NCBI GenBank assembly: GCA_949300145.1
Contig: CASGDA010000011.1
Location: 1-64,000 of the forward strand
Source of the DNA: an uncultured Treponema sp.
Lineage (GTDB): Bacteria > Spirochaetota > Spirochaetia > Treponematales > Treponemataceae
DNA: 64,000 bases
Direction: 5' to 3'
Made by a program: the position numbers and the translations under genes. The notes below the pieces were generated by a model, which worked only from the letters and a program-made list of their open reading frames with translations, did no database searches and had not been told where the DNA came from. This document shows, one piece after another, positions 36,796 to 45,624 of this stretch (its first letter is position 1; every line of letters starts with the position of its first letter).

Positions 36796-38535
36796 TTAAT
36801 TGCCGCCGGCGTCAGCGGAGAAAACCAGATCGCCGTCTTTCACGGTATAAAGAACCTTTACATCCCGGAGGTTTTCGGGCGGAACCGTAAGAGGGTTTGA
36901 GTCAAGCACGATGAAGTCCGCGGTTTTACCGGCTTCCAGGGTGCCTTTTGTCTCCTCCTCCCATATTTCATGGGCGGCGTTTGCGGTCACCGCTTTAAGG
37001 GCGTCATAAACGGAAACCTTTTCATCCTCGGAGAGCTGTACGCCGTTTTTTGTTATGCGGACCACAGCGCACCATATTGTTTCCATCATATCCGGCGGTA
37101 TAACCGGCGTATCCTGATGGAAGGTGTACTTCAGTCCGACCTTTTTCGCGCTGTTCACCGCGCTGACAATCATGCCCCGCTTTTCCCCGAGATTAGCCAG
37201 ATGGACGTCACCCCAGTACCATACATGGGCGGGGAACATGGAAGGTGTTATCCCGACACTGGCCATCTCCTCGAACTGAGAAGGACGGATAACCTGAGAA
37301 TGAATCATAGTCGGGCGGAAAATATCCTCCGCGCCCGTCTCCGCGACGACTTTTTTAAAGGCATTTATAAACTGGTCGGCGGCGGCGTCCCCGTTGCAGT
37401 GTGCGTGGAGGCTCATTCCCTCCCCGATGCTGAAGCGCACAAAATCCTCGACCTCTTCATCCGTGTACACAGGATAACCGCAGTACGACGGATCGGAATT
37501 ATTCAACGGTACATAGGGTTCGGTTAGCCATGCCGTCCTTCCCTGGGGAGAACCGTCAAGGAAGATTTTATATCCGCCTATCTTAAAATGGTTTTTGTAC
37601 ACGTTATGCATATCCCGGTTTGCGGCCGCAAGGGCGGAAGCGTCTTTCAAGTCCACGTATCCTACAACATCTATCTTCAGTTTTCCGTTGTCGGCCACTG
37701 ATTTCAGGATACCGAATTCCTTCTCAAATATCCTGGCGTCCTGGGTTGTGGTTATGCCATACCGGAAATACGAATTCTGGGCGCGGATCATAAGATCGTC
37801 AGTGCTTACATCGGGAATCTTCGTCTTTGCGGCGCAGGCCATGAATGCCTTCTCCTCCACATATCCGTCAGGCTCGGTGCTTCCCGGCTCACGGCCGATT
37901 TTCCCGCCCTGCGGATCAGGGGTGGAGGCATTTATCCCGCATATTTCCAGAGCCTTGGAGTTAAGAACCCCCATGTGCCCCGATGTATGCGTTATAGAAA
38001 CAGGGATTGTGGTGGATATCCTGTCCAGAACTTCTTTTGTGGGGTGCTTTTTATCGGGAAGATTATTGTTGTCGTAGCCGAAGCCAACAAGCCAGTCGCC
38101 GGGCTCCATCTTGCTTTCGTTTTCTTTCAAAAAAGCATTCATCGCATCCACGATATCATCGAAGGTTTCGGCCTGCCCCAGCTGGGCGATTGATAAAGTC
38201 TGCGCATAAGCCGTTATATGGCTGTGGGCATCGATAAATCCGGGAAGAACGGTTTTTCCCTCCAAATCAACCTCCGCAACGCCGCCGGAACCCGCGCTGG
38301 CCATGACCTCCCTTTTTGAACCGACAGCCGTGATTTTTCCGCCGCTGACAAGAAAAGCTTCCGCTGTCAGAGGGTTCCCGTCCTTATCTTCCGTCATTGT
38401 TATAATATTTCCGTTATAAAAAACCGCGGAATCCGTATCCAGAGCGTCATTTACGGATGATTCCTGCACCGTCTTTCCGCACGATGCGAGGAAAACCGTT
38501 ACAAAAACGCATAAAAGAATAGGTGTTTTTTTCAT
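36796..38535 (-). CDS. Amidohydrolase-family lipoprotein (YtcJ-like)
   Basis: A 579-residue exported lipoprotein: MKKTPILLCVFVTVFLASC gives the lipobox. The catalytic barrel shows GFIDAHSHITAY with the metal-binding His-x-His near residue 105, SLHAHCNGDAAAD near residue 355, and a closing EAGKTADFIVLDSNPL typical of amidohydrolase 3. It is a periplasmic or surface hydrolase of an unknown amide or cyclic amide. The start at ATG 38535 follows AGGAGGAA; longer frames would run through the tRNA gene. No operon partner. Confidence 0.87.
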   Translation of the reverse strand: MKKTPILLCVFVTVFLASCGKTVQESSVNDALDTDSAVFYNGNIITMTEDKDGNPLTAEAFLVSGGKITAVGSKREVMASAGSGGVAEVDLEGKTVLPGFIDAHSHITAYAQTLSIAQLGQAETFDDIVDAMNAFLKENESKMEPGDWLVGFGYDNNNLPDKKHPTKEVLDRISTTIPVSITHTSGHMGVLNSKALEICGINASTPDPQGGKIGREPGSTEPDGYVEEKAFMACAAKTKIPDVSTDDLMIRAQNSYFRYGITTTQDARIFEKEFGILKSVADNGKLKIDVVGYVDLKDASALAAANRDMHNVYKNHFKIGGYKIFLDGSPQGRTAWLTEPYVPLNNSDPSYCGYPVYTDEEVEDFVRFSIGEGMSLHAHCNGDAAADQFINAFKKVVAETGAEDIFRPTMIHSQVIRPSQFEEMASVGITPSMFPAHVWYWGDVHLANLGEKRGMIVSAVNSAKKVGLKYTFHQDTPVIPPDMMETIWCAVVRITKNGVQLSEDEKVSVYDALKAVTANAAHEIWEEETKGTLEAGKTADFIVLDSNPLTVPPENLRDVKVLYTVKDGDLVFSADAGGN

Positions 38536-38619
38536 TCTCAGTTCTTCCTCCTGTCCGGAACAAGCCCGGCGTAAGCAATTATACACTAAAATCATTTTAT
38601 TTACATCAAAGCAACCGTC

Positions 38620-38648
38620 TTTACATAAAACCCCCTTTCTGATAGAAT
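38620..38648 (+). promoter_or_regulatory. tRNA-Leu promoter
   Basis: TTTACA (38620-38625), a 17-base spacer and TAGAAT (38643-38648) lie just upstream of the tRNA, which begins at 38659. Confidence 0.7.
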
Positions 38649-38658
38649 AAAATAATCC

Positions 38659-38741
38659 GCCGGCGTGGTGAAATGGCATACACGGCAGACTCAAAATCTG
38701 CTGCCTGCGAGGGCGTGTGGGTTCAAGTCCCACCGCCGGCA
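38659..38741 (+). tRNA. tRNA-Leu (anticodon CAA)
   Basis: An 83-base cloverleaf: acceptor arm GCCGGCG pairs with CGCCGGC and is followed by discriminator A. The anticodon stem CAGA/TCTG encloses CTCAAAA, giving anticodon CAA. The T arm has GTTCAAGTCC. The long variable arm expected of a class II tRNA is present. CCA is not encoded. Confidence 0.93.
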
Positions 38742-38808
38742 TTCCCTTTGAAGATTTTACAGTCCCTTTCATATATTCTTTTTTTTGAAAATCTGATACT
38801 ATTCCGGA

Positions 38809-41202
38809 ATGGAATTCACACAAGAACAAATCGATGCTCTGACAGTAAATGAAGTTGCGGTTTTAAAAAAAATAGCGGAGGAGCTGGGCATACAGACAAG
38901 CCAGGTTTCCGCTGTTGTCTCCCTTCTGGCGGAAGGGTGTACAGTTCCCTTTATCTCCAGATACCGGAAAGAAAAACACGGCTCCCTGGATGAAGTTCAG
39001 GTACGTAACTGCGAACATTTATTCAAGACTTATACAAACCTCGAAACACGCCGCCTGGAAATAATCCGCGGTATTTTCTCCCAGGGAAAACTTACCCCGC
39101 TGCTTTATGAAAGCGTAACAGCGGCCGCCACCCTTACGGAGCTGGAAGACCTCTGGGCTCCCTTCAAGAAAAAGAAAAAGACACGCGGTATGGCCGCCGC
39201 CGAAAAAGGGCTTGAACCCCTTGCGGATTTCATGCTTGAAAACGACGGAGCCGCCGTCGAAAAGAAAGCCCCGGAATTTATCCGCGTTGACTCCGAAAAC
39301 CCTGAGCTGTCCGTGGAAACGGCTGAGGCAGCCATTCAGGGTGCCAAGGATATAATAGCGGAAAGGATTTCCCAGTCGCCGGAAAACAGGAAGGCGGTTC
39401 TGGACTTATATATGTCCACAGGCGAATTCGCCGTTTCCGGTATAGGCGGGGAAGAAGCAAAAAAAACTTCCGTATACCAGATGTACTGGGACTACAGGGA
39501 ACCCCTCAACCAGATAAAGGCGCACAGGGTTCTCGCGATAAACAGGGGCGAAAGAGACGGACAGCTGGATGTAAAAATAGACATCGACGTAGACGGGGCT
39601 ATTGAACTTCTTGAAAAAAAGAACGCACCCCGGAACTCTTATGTAAAGGATGCGGTAGAAGACGGTCTGGTCCGCCTCCTTTCCCCGGCGGTTGTCCGGG
39701 AAATCCGCGGGAATCTGTCGGATGACGCCGACGACCACGGAATCACTGTTTTCAGCGAAAACCTCAAAAACCTTCTCATGACGCAGCCCATAAAAGGCAC
39801 AAGGGTGCTGGGAATTGATCCCGGAATACGCACCGGCACAAAATGCGCCGCGCTGGACGAGACGGGAAAATACCTCGGCTCTTTCGTCATTTACCAGCAC
39901 CATGCCGATGAAGCCAAGGCGGCCGTCTACGCCGCCCTGAAAAAATACAACGTGCAGCTTGTCGCAATCGGCGGGGGGACAGGGACAAAGGAAGTCCAGG
40001 AAATTGTTTCCCAGGTGATAAGCGAGCGGTGCCCGGAAGTGTCCTACACCGTGGTTGACGAGGACGGGGCTTCCGTTTATTCCGCCAGCGAAATTGCCAG
40101 GGAAGAATTCCCGGATCTTGACCTGACAATCCGCGGGGCGATTTCCATCGGAAGACGCTTGCAGGATCCCCTTTCAGAGCTGGTGAAGATAGATCCCAAG
40201 TCCATAGGTGTCGGATTGTACCAGCACGATGTGAACCAGAAAAAACTGTCGGAAACACTTGATGAGGTTGTAGGCTCCGTTGTGAACAACGTTGGCGTTA
40301 ATTTGAACACGGCAAGCGCGTCCCTCTTAAAATATGTCTCCGGAATAAACGGCACACTGGCGAAAAAAATCACCGCCTACCGTGATGAATCCGGACGGAT
40401 ACCCAGCAGGGCTGATCTGCTGAAGATACCCGGCATGGGCCCCAAAACCTTCGAGCAGTGCGCCGGATTCCTGAAAATACCTGAAAGCGACAATCCTCTG
40501 GACTGCACATGGGTTCATCCGGAAAACTATGCGGCGGGAATGGAAATCTACACCCTGCTCCATAAAGCAGGAGACGCGGGGAACACCACCCTCCCGGATT
40601 CCATAAACAAAGCGGAAAGGGACAGCCTGAAGGAACGTTTCTCTTTGGGGGACGCCACCATCAACGACATAATAAACGACCTGAGGAAACCCAACCGCGA
40701 TCCGAGGGATGACTATCCGAAACCCATAATGCAGAAGGGCGTGCTCACCTTTGAAGACCTTCACGAAGGAATGAAAGTCACCGGAAAAATCAAAAACGTC
40801 GTAGATTTCGGCGCTTTCGTGGACATAGGCATAAAGGAAACCGCCCTCCTCCACCTTTCCGAGATGTCGGACAATTTTGTTTCCGATCCCATGGACGTGG
40901 TGAAAGTCGGTGATGTAAAGGAATGCGTCATCATTTCCCTCGATCCTGACAGACGGCGCATAAGCTTAAGCTGCAAAACCGGACAGGGCGGCAGGACGGG
41001 GGGACAAGGTTCCGCGAAAGCGGCTGTCACCGGCAAGCCGAAAAAAATCGTCGCCGTCCGCCGCTCCGAACCCGGATCAGGGGCGGCAGGGGGCAAATCC
41101 TTTTCCGACAGAAACAGGAACCCCGCCGGCAGAAAACCCTCCCGGAATGACGACGGAATGACCTACAATCCTTTTGCGGATTTGCTTGGGAACAGGAAAT
41201 AA
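38809..41202 (+). CDS. tex: Tex-family RNA-binding transcription accessory protein
   Basis: A 797-residue cytoplasmic protein in the order usual for Tex: an N-terminal helical part starting VAVLKKIAEELGI, a YqgF-like domain (GIDPGIRTGTKCA near residue 345), helix-hairpin-helix units (LKIPGMGPKTFEQCAGFL near residue 545), and an S1 RNA-binding domain near the end (GMKVTGKIKNVVDFGAFVDIG). The tail is basic and glycine-rich. Its role in transcription or RNA metabolism is known only broadly. Length is normal. Confidence 0.95.
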   Translation: MEFTQEQIDALTVNEVAVLKKIAEELGIQTSQVSAVVSLLAEGCTVPFISRYRKEKHGSLDEVQVRNCEHLFKTYTNLETRRLEIIRGIFSQGKLTPLLYESVTAAATLTELEDLWAPFKKKKKTRGMAAAEKGLEPLADFMLENDGAAVEKKAPEFIRVDSENPELSVETAEAAIQGAKDIIAERISQSPENRKAVLDLYMSTGEFAVSGIGGEEAKKTSVYQMYWDYREPLNQIKAHRVLAINRGERDGQLDVKIDIDVDGAIELLEKKNAPRNSYVKDAVEDGLVRLLSPAVVREIRGNLSDDADDHGITVFSENLKNLLMTQPIKGTRVLGIDPGIRTGTKCAALDETGKYLGSFVIYQHHADEAKAAVYAALKKYNVQLVAIGGGTGTKEVQEIVSQVISERCPEVSYTVVDEDGASVYSASEIAREEFPDLDLTIRGAISIGRRLQDPLSELVKIDPKSIGVGLYQHDVNQKKLSETLDEVVGSVVNNVGVNLNTASASLLKYVSGINGTLAKKITAYRDESGRIPSRADLLKIPGMGPKTFEQCAGFLKIPESDNPLDCTWVHPENYAAGMEIYTLLHKAGDAGNTTLPDSINKAERDSLKERFSLGDATINDIINDLRKPNRDPRDDYPKPIMQKGVLTFEDLHEGMKVTGKIKNVVDFGAFVDIGIKETALLHLSEMSDNFVSDPMDVVKVGDVKECVIISLDPDRRRISLSCKTGQGGRTGGQGSAKAAVTGKPKKIVAVRRSEPGSGAAGGKSFSDRNRNPAGRKPSRNDDGMTYNPFADLLGNRK

Positions 41203-41218
41203 GCGCAGGGGTACGTTT

Positions 41219-41998
41219 ATGGGCGGCACGGCAGACTCCGGTTCAAAGCCACGGGAAATAATCCGGGAAGGAATCCAGAAACTTGGGATACCCCCGGAAG
41301 ATTCCGTTTATCTGGACAGAATCCCGGTAACAGGCGGGGAAAAGCTCGCGGAACTCTGCGGAAAATATCTGGAAGAACTTTCCCTGTTTAACAAAGCCTT
41401 CGGGCTGGTCAGCACCGGGACCGAAACCGAAAGGGGAAAAAGCGAGGTGGCCGTAAGGCACATCCTTGACAGCCTCGCTCCCTGGAAAACAATAGCGGAA
41501 AAAATCTGCGGGAACTTTCCGGGCCGGGACTTTTCCACCGACCGGCTGCGCATCGCCGATGCAGGCAGCGGGGCGGGACTTCCGGGAATCCCGCTGGCGT
41601 TTCTTTTCCCCGGAGCCGACTTTGTGCTTATAGAGCGGATGTCAAAACGCTGCTCCTTTCTGCAGAACTGCAGGGCGCTGCTTGGAACAGGGAATATGTC
41701 GGTTCTTAACAGCGGGATAGAAACAGCCGGACAAACGGAAGCCGACACAGTTGTATTCCGGGCTTTCCGCCCTCTTGAAAAGAAAATACTCCGCGCGCTT
41801 TTGCAGCTGCTGAAGCGCAGCGACAGCGAAACCGCCGGAAAAAGTTTTCTCGCGGCGTACAAGGGGAAGGAATCCGCAATAGAAGAGGAAACAAAGAAAA
41901 TGAGGGCGGAGGGATTTGCAGGAAAAATCGACGTAAAAAAAATTTCCGTCCCCTTTCTCCCCGGTGAAGAAAGACACATTGTTTTCATCTCGGAATAA
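41219..41998 (+). CDS. rsmG: 16S rRNA (guanine527-N7)-methyltransferase
   Basis: A 259-residue SAM-dependent methyltransferase. The SAM-binding site IADAGSGAGLPGIPLAFLFPG lies near residue 120, and RHILDSLAP just before it is the usual RsmG element. KRCSFLQN follows. The start ATG 41219 has AGGGG upstream, 16 bases after tex, so the two are likely cotranscribed. It is somewhat longer at the N-terminus than the family average. Confidence 0.92.
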   Translation: MGGTADSGSKPREIIREGIQKLGIPPEDSVYLDRIPVTGGEKLAELCGKYLEELSLFNKAFGLVSTGTETERGKSEVAVRHILDSLAPWKTIAEKICGNFPGRDFSTDRLRIADAGSGAGLPGIPLAFLFPGADFVLIERMSKRCSFLQNCRALLGTGNMSVLNSGIETAGQTEADTVVFRAFRPLEKKILRALLQLLKRSDSETAGKSFLAAYKGKESAIEEETKKMRAEGFAGKIDVKKISVPFLPGEERHIVFISE

Positions 41999-42083
41999 CA
42001 ACCGGGCGGGTAAAACTAAACTTGCATTCCAAACTGTCTTATGGTAGTATAATTCCATGTCTTTTGTTTTTTGAGGATATTTA

Positions 42084-42750
42084 TGAAACTTATTATCCAG
42101 ATTCCTTGCTACAACGAGGCTGAGACACTCGAAATAACATTAAATGAATTACTCCTCCCCCCTCGATATTTCAGAGCAAAACAGCGGACATCATAAACCG
42201 ATAGAAGGTATTGATACAATAGAATATCTGATTATAAATGACGGAAGCAGAGACAATACCGTTGAAGTCGCCGTGAATTGGGCGGAGAAAAACGGCAGGA
42301 TCCTGCACGTCGTCAATTTCAAACGGAACAAAGGGCTTGCGAAAGGTTTTGTCGCGGGAATCGACGCCTGTCTGCGGCTCGGCGCCGACATCATTGTCAA
42401 CACGGATGCGGACAACCAATACAGCGGTGACGACATAGCGCAGCTGGTCCGCCCGATAATCGAAAACAAAGCCGACATCGTGATAGGCGAACGGCCGATT
42501 GCAACCACGGCGCACTTTTCCCCGCTGAAGAAAAAACTCCAGCGGCTGGGAAGCTGGGTCGTGCAGAAAGCCTCGGACACCGACATACCCGACGCGCCGA
42601 GCGGCTTCAGGGCATACAGCAGGGACGCCGCGATGCGGCTGAACGTATTCAACGATTACACATACACGCTGGAAACGATAATCCAGGCCGGCAGGGAGAA
42701 AATCGCGATGACGTCTGTCCCCATCAGGACGAACGGAGAACTGCGGCCGT
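42084..42750 (+). pseudogene. Glycosyltransferase family 2, broken
   Basis: The start (ATG 42084, after GAGG) reads MKLIIQIPCYNEAETLEITLNE, the nucleotide-sugar-binding front of a GT2 enzyme, then leaves frame at a run of six C (42157-42162). From there another frame continues: TIEYLIINDGSRDNT, then NTDADNQY, the DxD-like donor site, and DAPSGFRAYSRDAAMRL. Removing one C joins them. Near 42745 the protein stops resembling the family and runs into the antisense of the convergent gtrA, so its C-terminal tail is lost. At least two lesions make it a probable pseudogene. Confidence 0.72.
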
Positions 42751-43032
42751 CGCGCGACATATTTCCACGCATACCCTATCCCGGCGGATATTATCCGCGA
42801 AACCATGTAATACAGCCCGGCGATGTCCGTGCACAGCCACAGGATGAAGGCGTTCACGCCGAGTCCGATGACGCCTATCAAGCAGATAATGGAAGCCGAA
42901 AAAGTTTGTCAGAATAAACAGGGTGCAGAAATCAACGGCGAGCGAAAGACCCGAGACAATGAAATATCTGAAAATCTGGATGAGGATATTGTCCGTCTTT
43001 TCTTTCATCAGTTTGTTTATCAGATTCCGCAT
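42751..43032 (-). pseudogene. GtrA-like membrane protein, broken
   Basis: The front (from ATG 43032) reads IQIFRYFIVSGLSLAVDF and LTNFFGFHYLL, the first membrane helix of GtrA. In a second frame from about 42890 it continues IGVIGLGVNAFILWL and MVSRIISAGIGYAWKYVAR, the last two helices. The second helix and its loop are missing, so an internal deletion with a frameshift lies near 42885-42895. The expected end after IARR is also replaced by sequence shared with the convergent glycosyltransferase. GtrA proteins help flip or present polyprenyl-linked sugars. Probably inactive. Confidence 0.68.
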
Positions 43033-43099
43033 ATTGATTTGACCGCCGGCTGGCCGCCGGTTTTCTCCCTGTGACTCTTTAATCTGTGAGCGCAGAAAA

Positions 43100-44470
43100 C
43101 TACCTGGCTGAAAGCTGCTTTCCGGAATCCACGTTGTCCAGAATACGTTTGAGCGATTCCTTGTTATACAAGTCTATGGGGCGGCCTTCGATAAAACGCC
43201 TGGATTCATCCGAGAAGGAACCGGCGGAGAAGCATATTCCTTTTCCGGCTTTCAAATCCTTAATCTTCCCGTATAAGTCACGCAAAGCCAGCTCCCCGAC
43301 GGTTCCCTGGGAACGGAAAAAGCGGAAAATAACAACATCCGCCCATTTAGGGGTATCGATATCCGTAACAATATCCGTATAGTCACCCTGGACCGATATA
43401 TCAGTTACCTTTACGCGGGCGTTTTTATAGAACTGGGAAACAATTTTCCGGCACAGCATGGTAAAGTCGTTCTGTCCCGACATCAGGTAAACCTGAAGAT
43501 TCCTGTTCTGGTTGAGCTCCTGATAACGGGATATAAGGGCATGGCTGTCCTTATATCCGGGGCTTATTTTCTGAATATCCTTCAGTAAAACCGTCGCCTT
43601 TGACAGCTCCTGCATTTTAATCAGCAAAAGGGCGTATCTGTAACGGAGTTCCACAGCAATGGCGGAAGGGACATTGGGATGCCTCAACCCTATCTCAAAA
43701 TCCTCCACCGCCTTTTCATTCATATCAGCCTGCGAATGAATAATACCGGAATACAGGGCGGCCTGGGGCCCGAAAACCGGATCCGCCCTGAGATGGACAA
43801 AAATCTTCAGGGACTGTTCCATGGAACCGGTTTCATAAAAACACTCAGCCATGGAAAACAGCACTTCCTTGTCCTCCGGAAAACTTTCCAGTACTTTGCT
43901 AAGCAACGACAAGGCTTCCCTGTAGTGGTTCATTTTCTGCAGGACAAGCCCCAGACAACGGCGGGCCTGAATATTGTCAGGATTCGCCGAAAGAGCAATC
44001 CTCAGGGGGGGAACAGCCTTATCATATTCCTTTTGGAGAAAAAACAGGTAACCGAGGTTATAATTAAGCTCCGGATTGGAGGCGTTGTATTTCCTTGCGG
44101 AAAGCAGGCTTTTAAAGGCAGTGTCAAAACGCTTCAACTTTATGGCGCAGATACCATGCCGGAGGAAGCATTCAAATTCATTTATTGCGCCGGGATGGGT
44201 CGGAATTAAATTCATCAGTGAACTGTAGGCTCCAAGGGCCTTCTCCCAGTTCTGTTCCTCATAATATAAATCCCCTATGGAAGAAAGGGCCTGGATATCC
44301 CGGGGATTCTGAGACAGCTTTTGAGTCGCGCTCTTTATGATGGCCGACCGGTCTCTTCGCAGAGGCTTTTTATCTGTAGATCCGTCTTTCTTTTTCGTAA
44401 GTAAAAGCATAAGCAGAGAAGCCAACGCCAACCCGAAAAGAACAGAAACAATTGTAATGGTAGAATTCAT
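43100..44470 (-). CDS. Membrane-anchored TPR protein with Mrr/restriction-endonuclease-like C-terminus
   Basis: A 456-residue protein. An N-terminal membrane helix (TIVSVLFGLALASLLMLLL) is followed by a basic stretch and about eight tetratricopeptide units, for example NWEKALGAYSSLM and KEYDKAVPPLRIALSANPDN. The last 130 residues resemble a degenerate or specialised Mrr-type nuclease fold: WADVVIFRFFRSQGTVGELALRDLYGKIKDLKAGKGICFSAG and FIEGRPIDLYNKESL. The Q-T-V-G-E element with the later K is a restriction-endonuclease-like pattern. A TTGACA/CATAAT promoter ends close to the ATG. What it binds or cuts, if anything, is unknown. Confidence 0.8.
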   Translation of the reverse strand: MNSTITIVSVLFGLALASLLMLLLTKKKDGSTDKKPLRRDRSAIIKSATQKLSQNPRDIQALSSIGDLYYEEQNWEKALGAYSSLMNLIPTHPGAINEFECFLRHGICAIKLKRFDTAFKSLLSARKYNASNPELNYNLGYLFFLQKEYDKAVPPLRIALSANPDNIQARRCLGLVLQKMNHYREALSLLSKVLESFPEDKEVLFSMAECFYETGSMEQSLKIFVHLRADPVFGPQAALYSGIIHSQADMNEKAVEDFEIGLRHPNVPSAIAVELRYRYALLLIKMQELSKATVLLKDIQKISPGYKDSHALISRYQELNQNRNLQVYLMSGQNDFTMLCRKIVSQFYKNARVKVTDISVQGDYTDIVTDIDTPKWADVVIFRFFRSQGTVGELALRDLYGKIKDLKAGKGICFSAGSFSDESRRFIEGRPIDLYNKESLKRILDNVDSGKQLSAR

Positions 44471-44481
44471 TATAATGTTGT

Positions 44482-44510
44482 ATTATGATGGTAAGGTCGT
44501 TGTATGTCAA
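44482..44510 (-). promoter_or_regulatory. Promoter of the TPR/Mrr-like gene
   Basis: TTGACA (44505-44510), a 17-base spacer and CATAAT (44482-44487) lie on the minus strand, only 11 bases from ATG 44470. With no ribosome site seen, the message would have a leader of about five bases. Confidence 0.65.
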
Positions 44511-44558
44511 CAATTCATTCTGAACCTTTGGGGTTAGTGCAAGACAGAGGAGGTTTTT

Positions 44559-45605
44559 ATGGATTCAGGTATGATAGGAATAAAACTTGCGGATAATAAA
44601 TTTTTCCCGATAATGAGGGCGGGCGTAGACGGCAGCAAAACGCTGGAATTGACTACTGTCAGGGAAAACCAAACCAGCGTTCAGATAAATCTTTACCGGT
44701 CAAAAGACAGTTCCCCGAATCAAACGATAGACAATGCTGAATATATCGGAACTCTTTTTATAGAAGACATTTCCGAAAAACCCGCGGGGGAACCTACTGT
44801 TGAATTGACAATCAGGATAGACAGAAACAATGATCTTGCGGCGGAAGCCGTGGACCTGGATTCCGGCAACAGCCAGAGCCTGAATGTGTCCCTTAAAACA
44901 ATCGATCAGACGACATTCCCCTCCCTTCCGGATTTTGACATCACAGAATTTGAAAGCAGCAACTTTAACTCGATACCGGAAACGGAAAGCGTGGACTTCT
45001 CTTCGGACGGGGACTTTATCCCGGATTCCTTTCAGGATACGGACCTTGACAACGACCGGACCCACAATGTGCCGGACGGCTTATATGATTCCTCCGGAAC
45101 AAAACACGGGAAAGACAGAAAAGGTATTTTCCTTCCTGCATGGCTGTGTGTATTGATACTCGTAGTCGGAATCGCGGCTTTGTCCGCCGCCCTGATTTTC
45201 GCATGGCAACTCTTTTTTGCGGACAAGACCGGCGCAACGGAACAGACCGCGGTTATCGTGGAACAGCCGGAACCTGTTCCGGTTGAAACGGAGCGGCAGT
45301 TGCCGCCGCCTTCAGAGCCGGAACCTGTGGCCGCGGAAGAGGAAGCAGAGCCGACTCCTCCTCCGGTTTCTGAACCGGAGCCCGTTGTTGTGGAGGAAGC
45401 AGAGCCTGCGCCTCCGAAGGAACCGGAACCTGCCCCGGAGACAGAGAATGTGTTCTACCACATAAAATGGGGTGACACCCTTTGGGATCTGGCGGAAACT
45501 TATTACAGGAATCCCTGGAAATACAAGTATATCGCACGGTATAACGACATTAAAAACCCGAATTTAATTATTGCCGGCAGATATCTGGTAATTCCTGCGG
45601 AATAA
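44559..45605 (+). CDS. Membrane-anchored LysM-domain protein
   Basis: A 348-residue protein. The N-terminal 200 residues are acidic, with no signal peptide. One membrane segment follows near residues 195-220 (LPAWLCVLILVVGIAALSAAL), then a Glu/Pro-rich linker containing repeated EPEPV units, and a C-terminal LysM domain (HIKWGDTLWDLAETYYRNPWKYKYIARYN) that binds peptidoglycan. AGGAGG precedes the ATG. It lies 19 bases upstream of a lytic transglycosylase gene, so it is likely part of cell-wall turnover or anchoring. Confidence 0.85.
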   Translation: MDSGMIGIKLADNKFFPIMRAGVDGSKTLELTTVRENQTSVQINLYRSKDSSPNQTIDNAEYIGTLFIEDISEKPAGEPTVELTIRIDRNNDLAAEAVDLDSGNSQSLNVSLKTIDQTTFPSLPDFDITEFESSNFNSIPETESVDFSSDGDFIPDSFQDTDLDNDRTHNVPDGLYDSSGTKHGKDRKGIFLPAWLCVLILVVGIAALSAALIFAWQLFFADKTGATEQTAVIVEQPEPVPVETERQLPPPSEPEPVAAEEEAEPTPPPVSEPEPVVVEEAEPAPPKEPEPAPETENVFYHIKWGDTLWDLAETYYRNPWKYKYIARYNDIKNPNLIIAGRYLVIPAE

Positions 45606-45624
45606 AACGGGACGCCGAAACAGA

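Noticed and set aside
42171-42881. 236-codon minus-strand frame as a distinct gene
   Set aside because: Its first 45 codons belong to the broken gtrA; the remainder is antisense to the glycosyltransferase.
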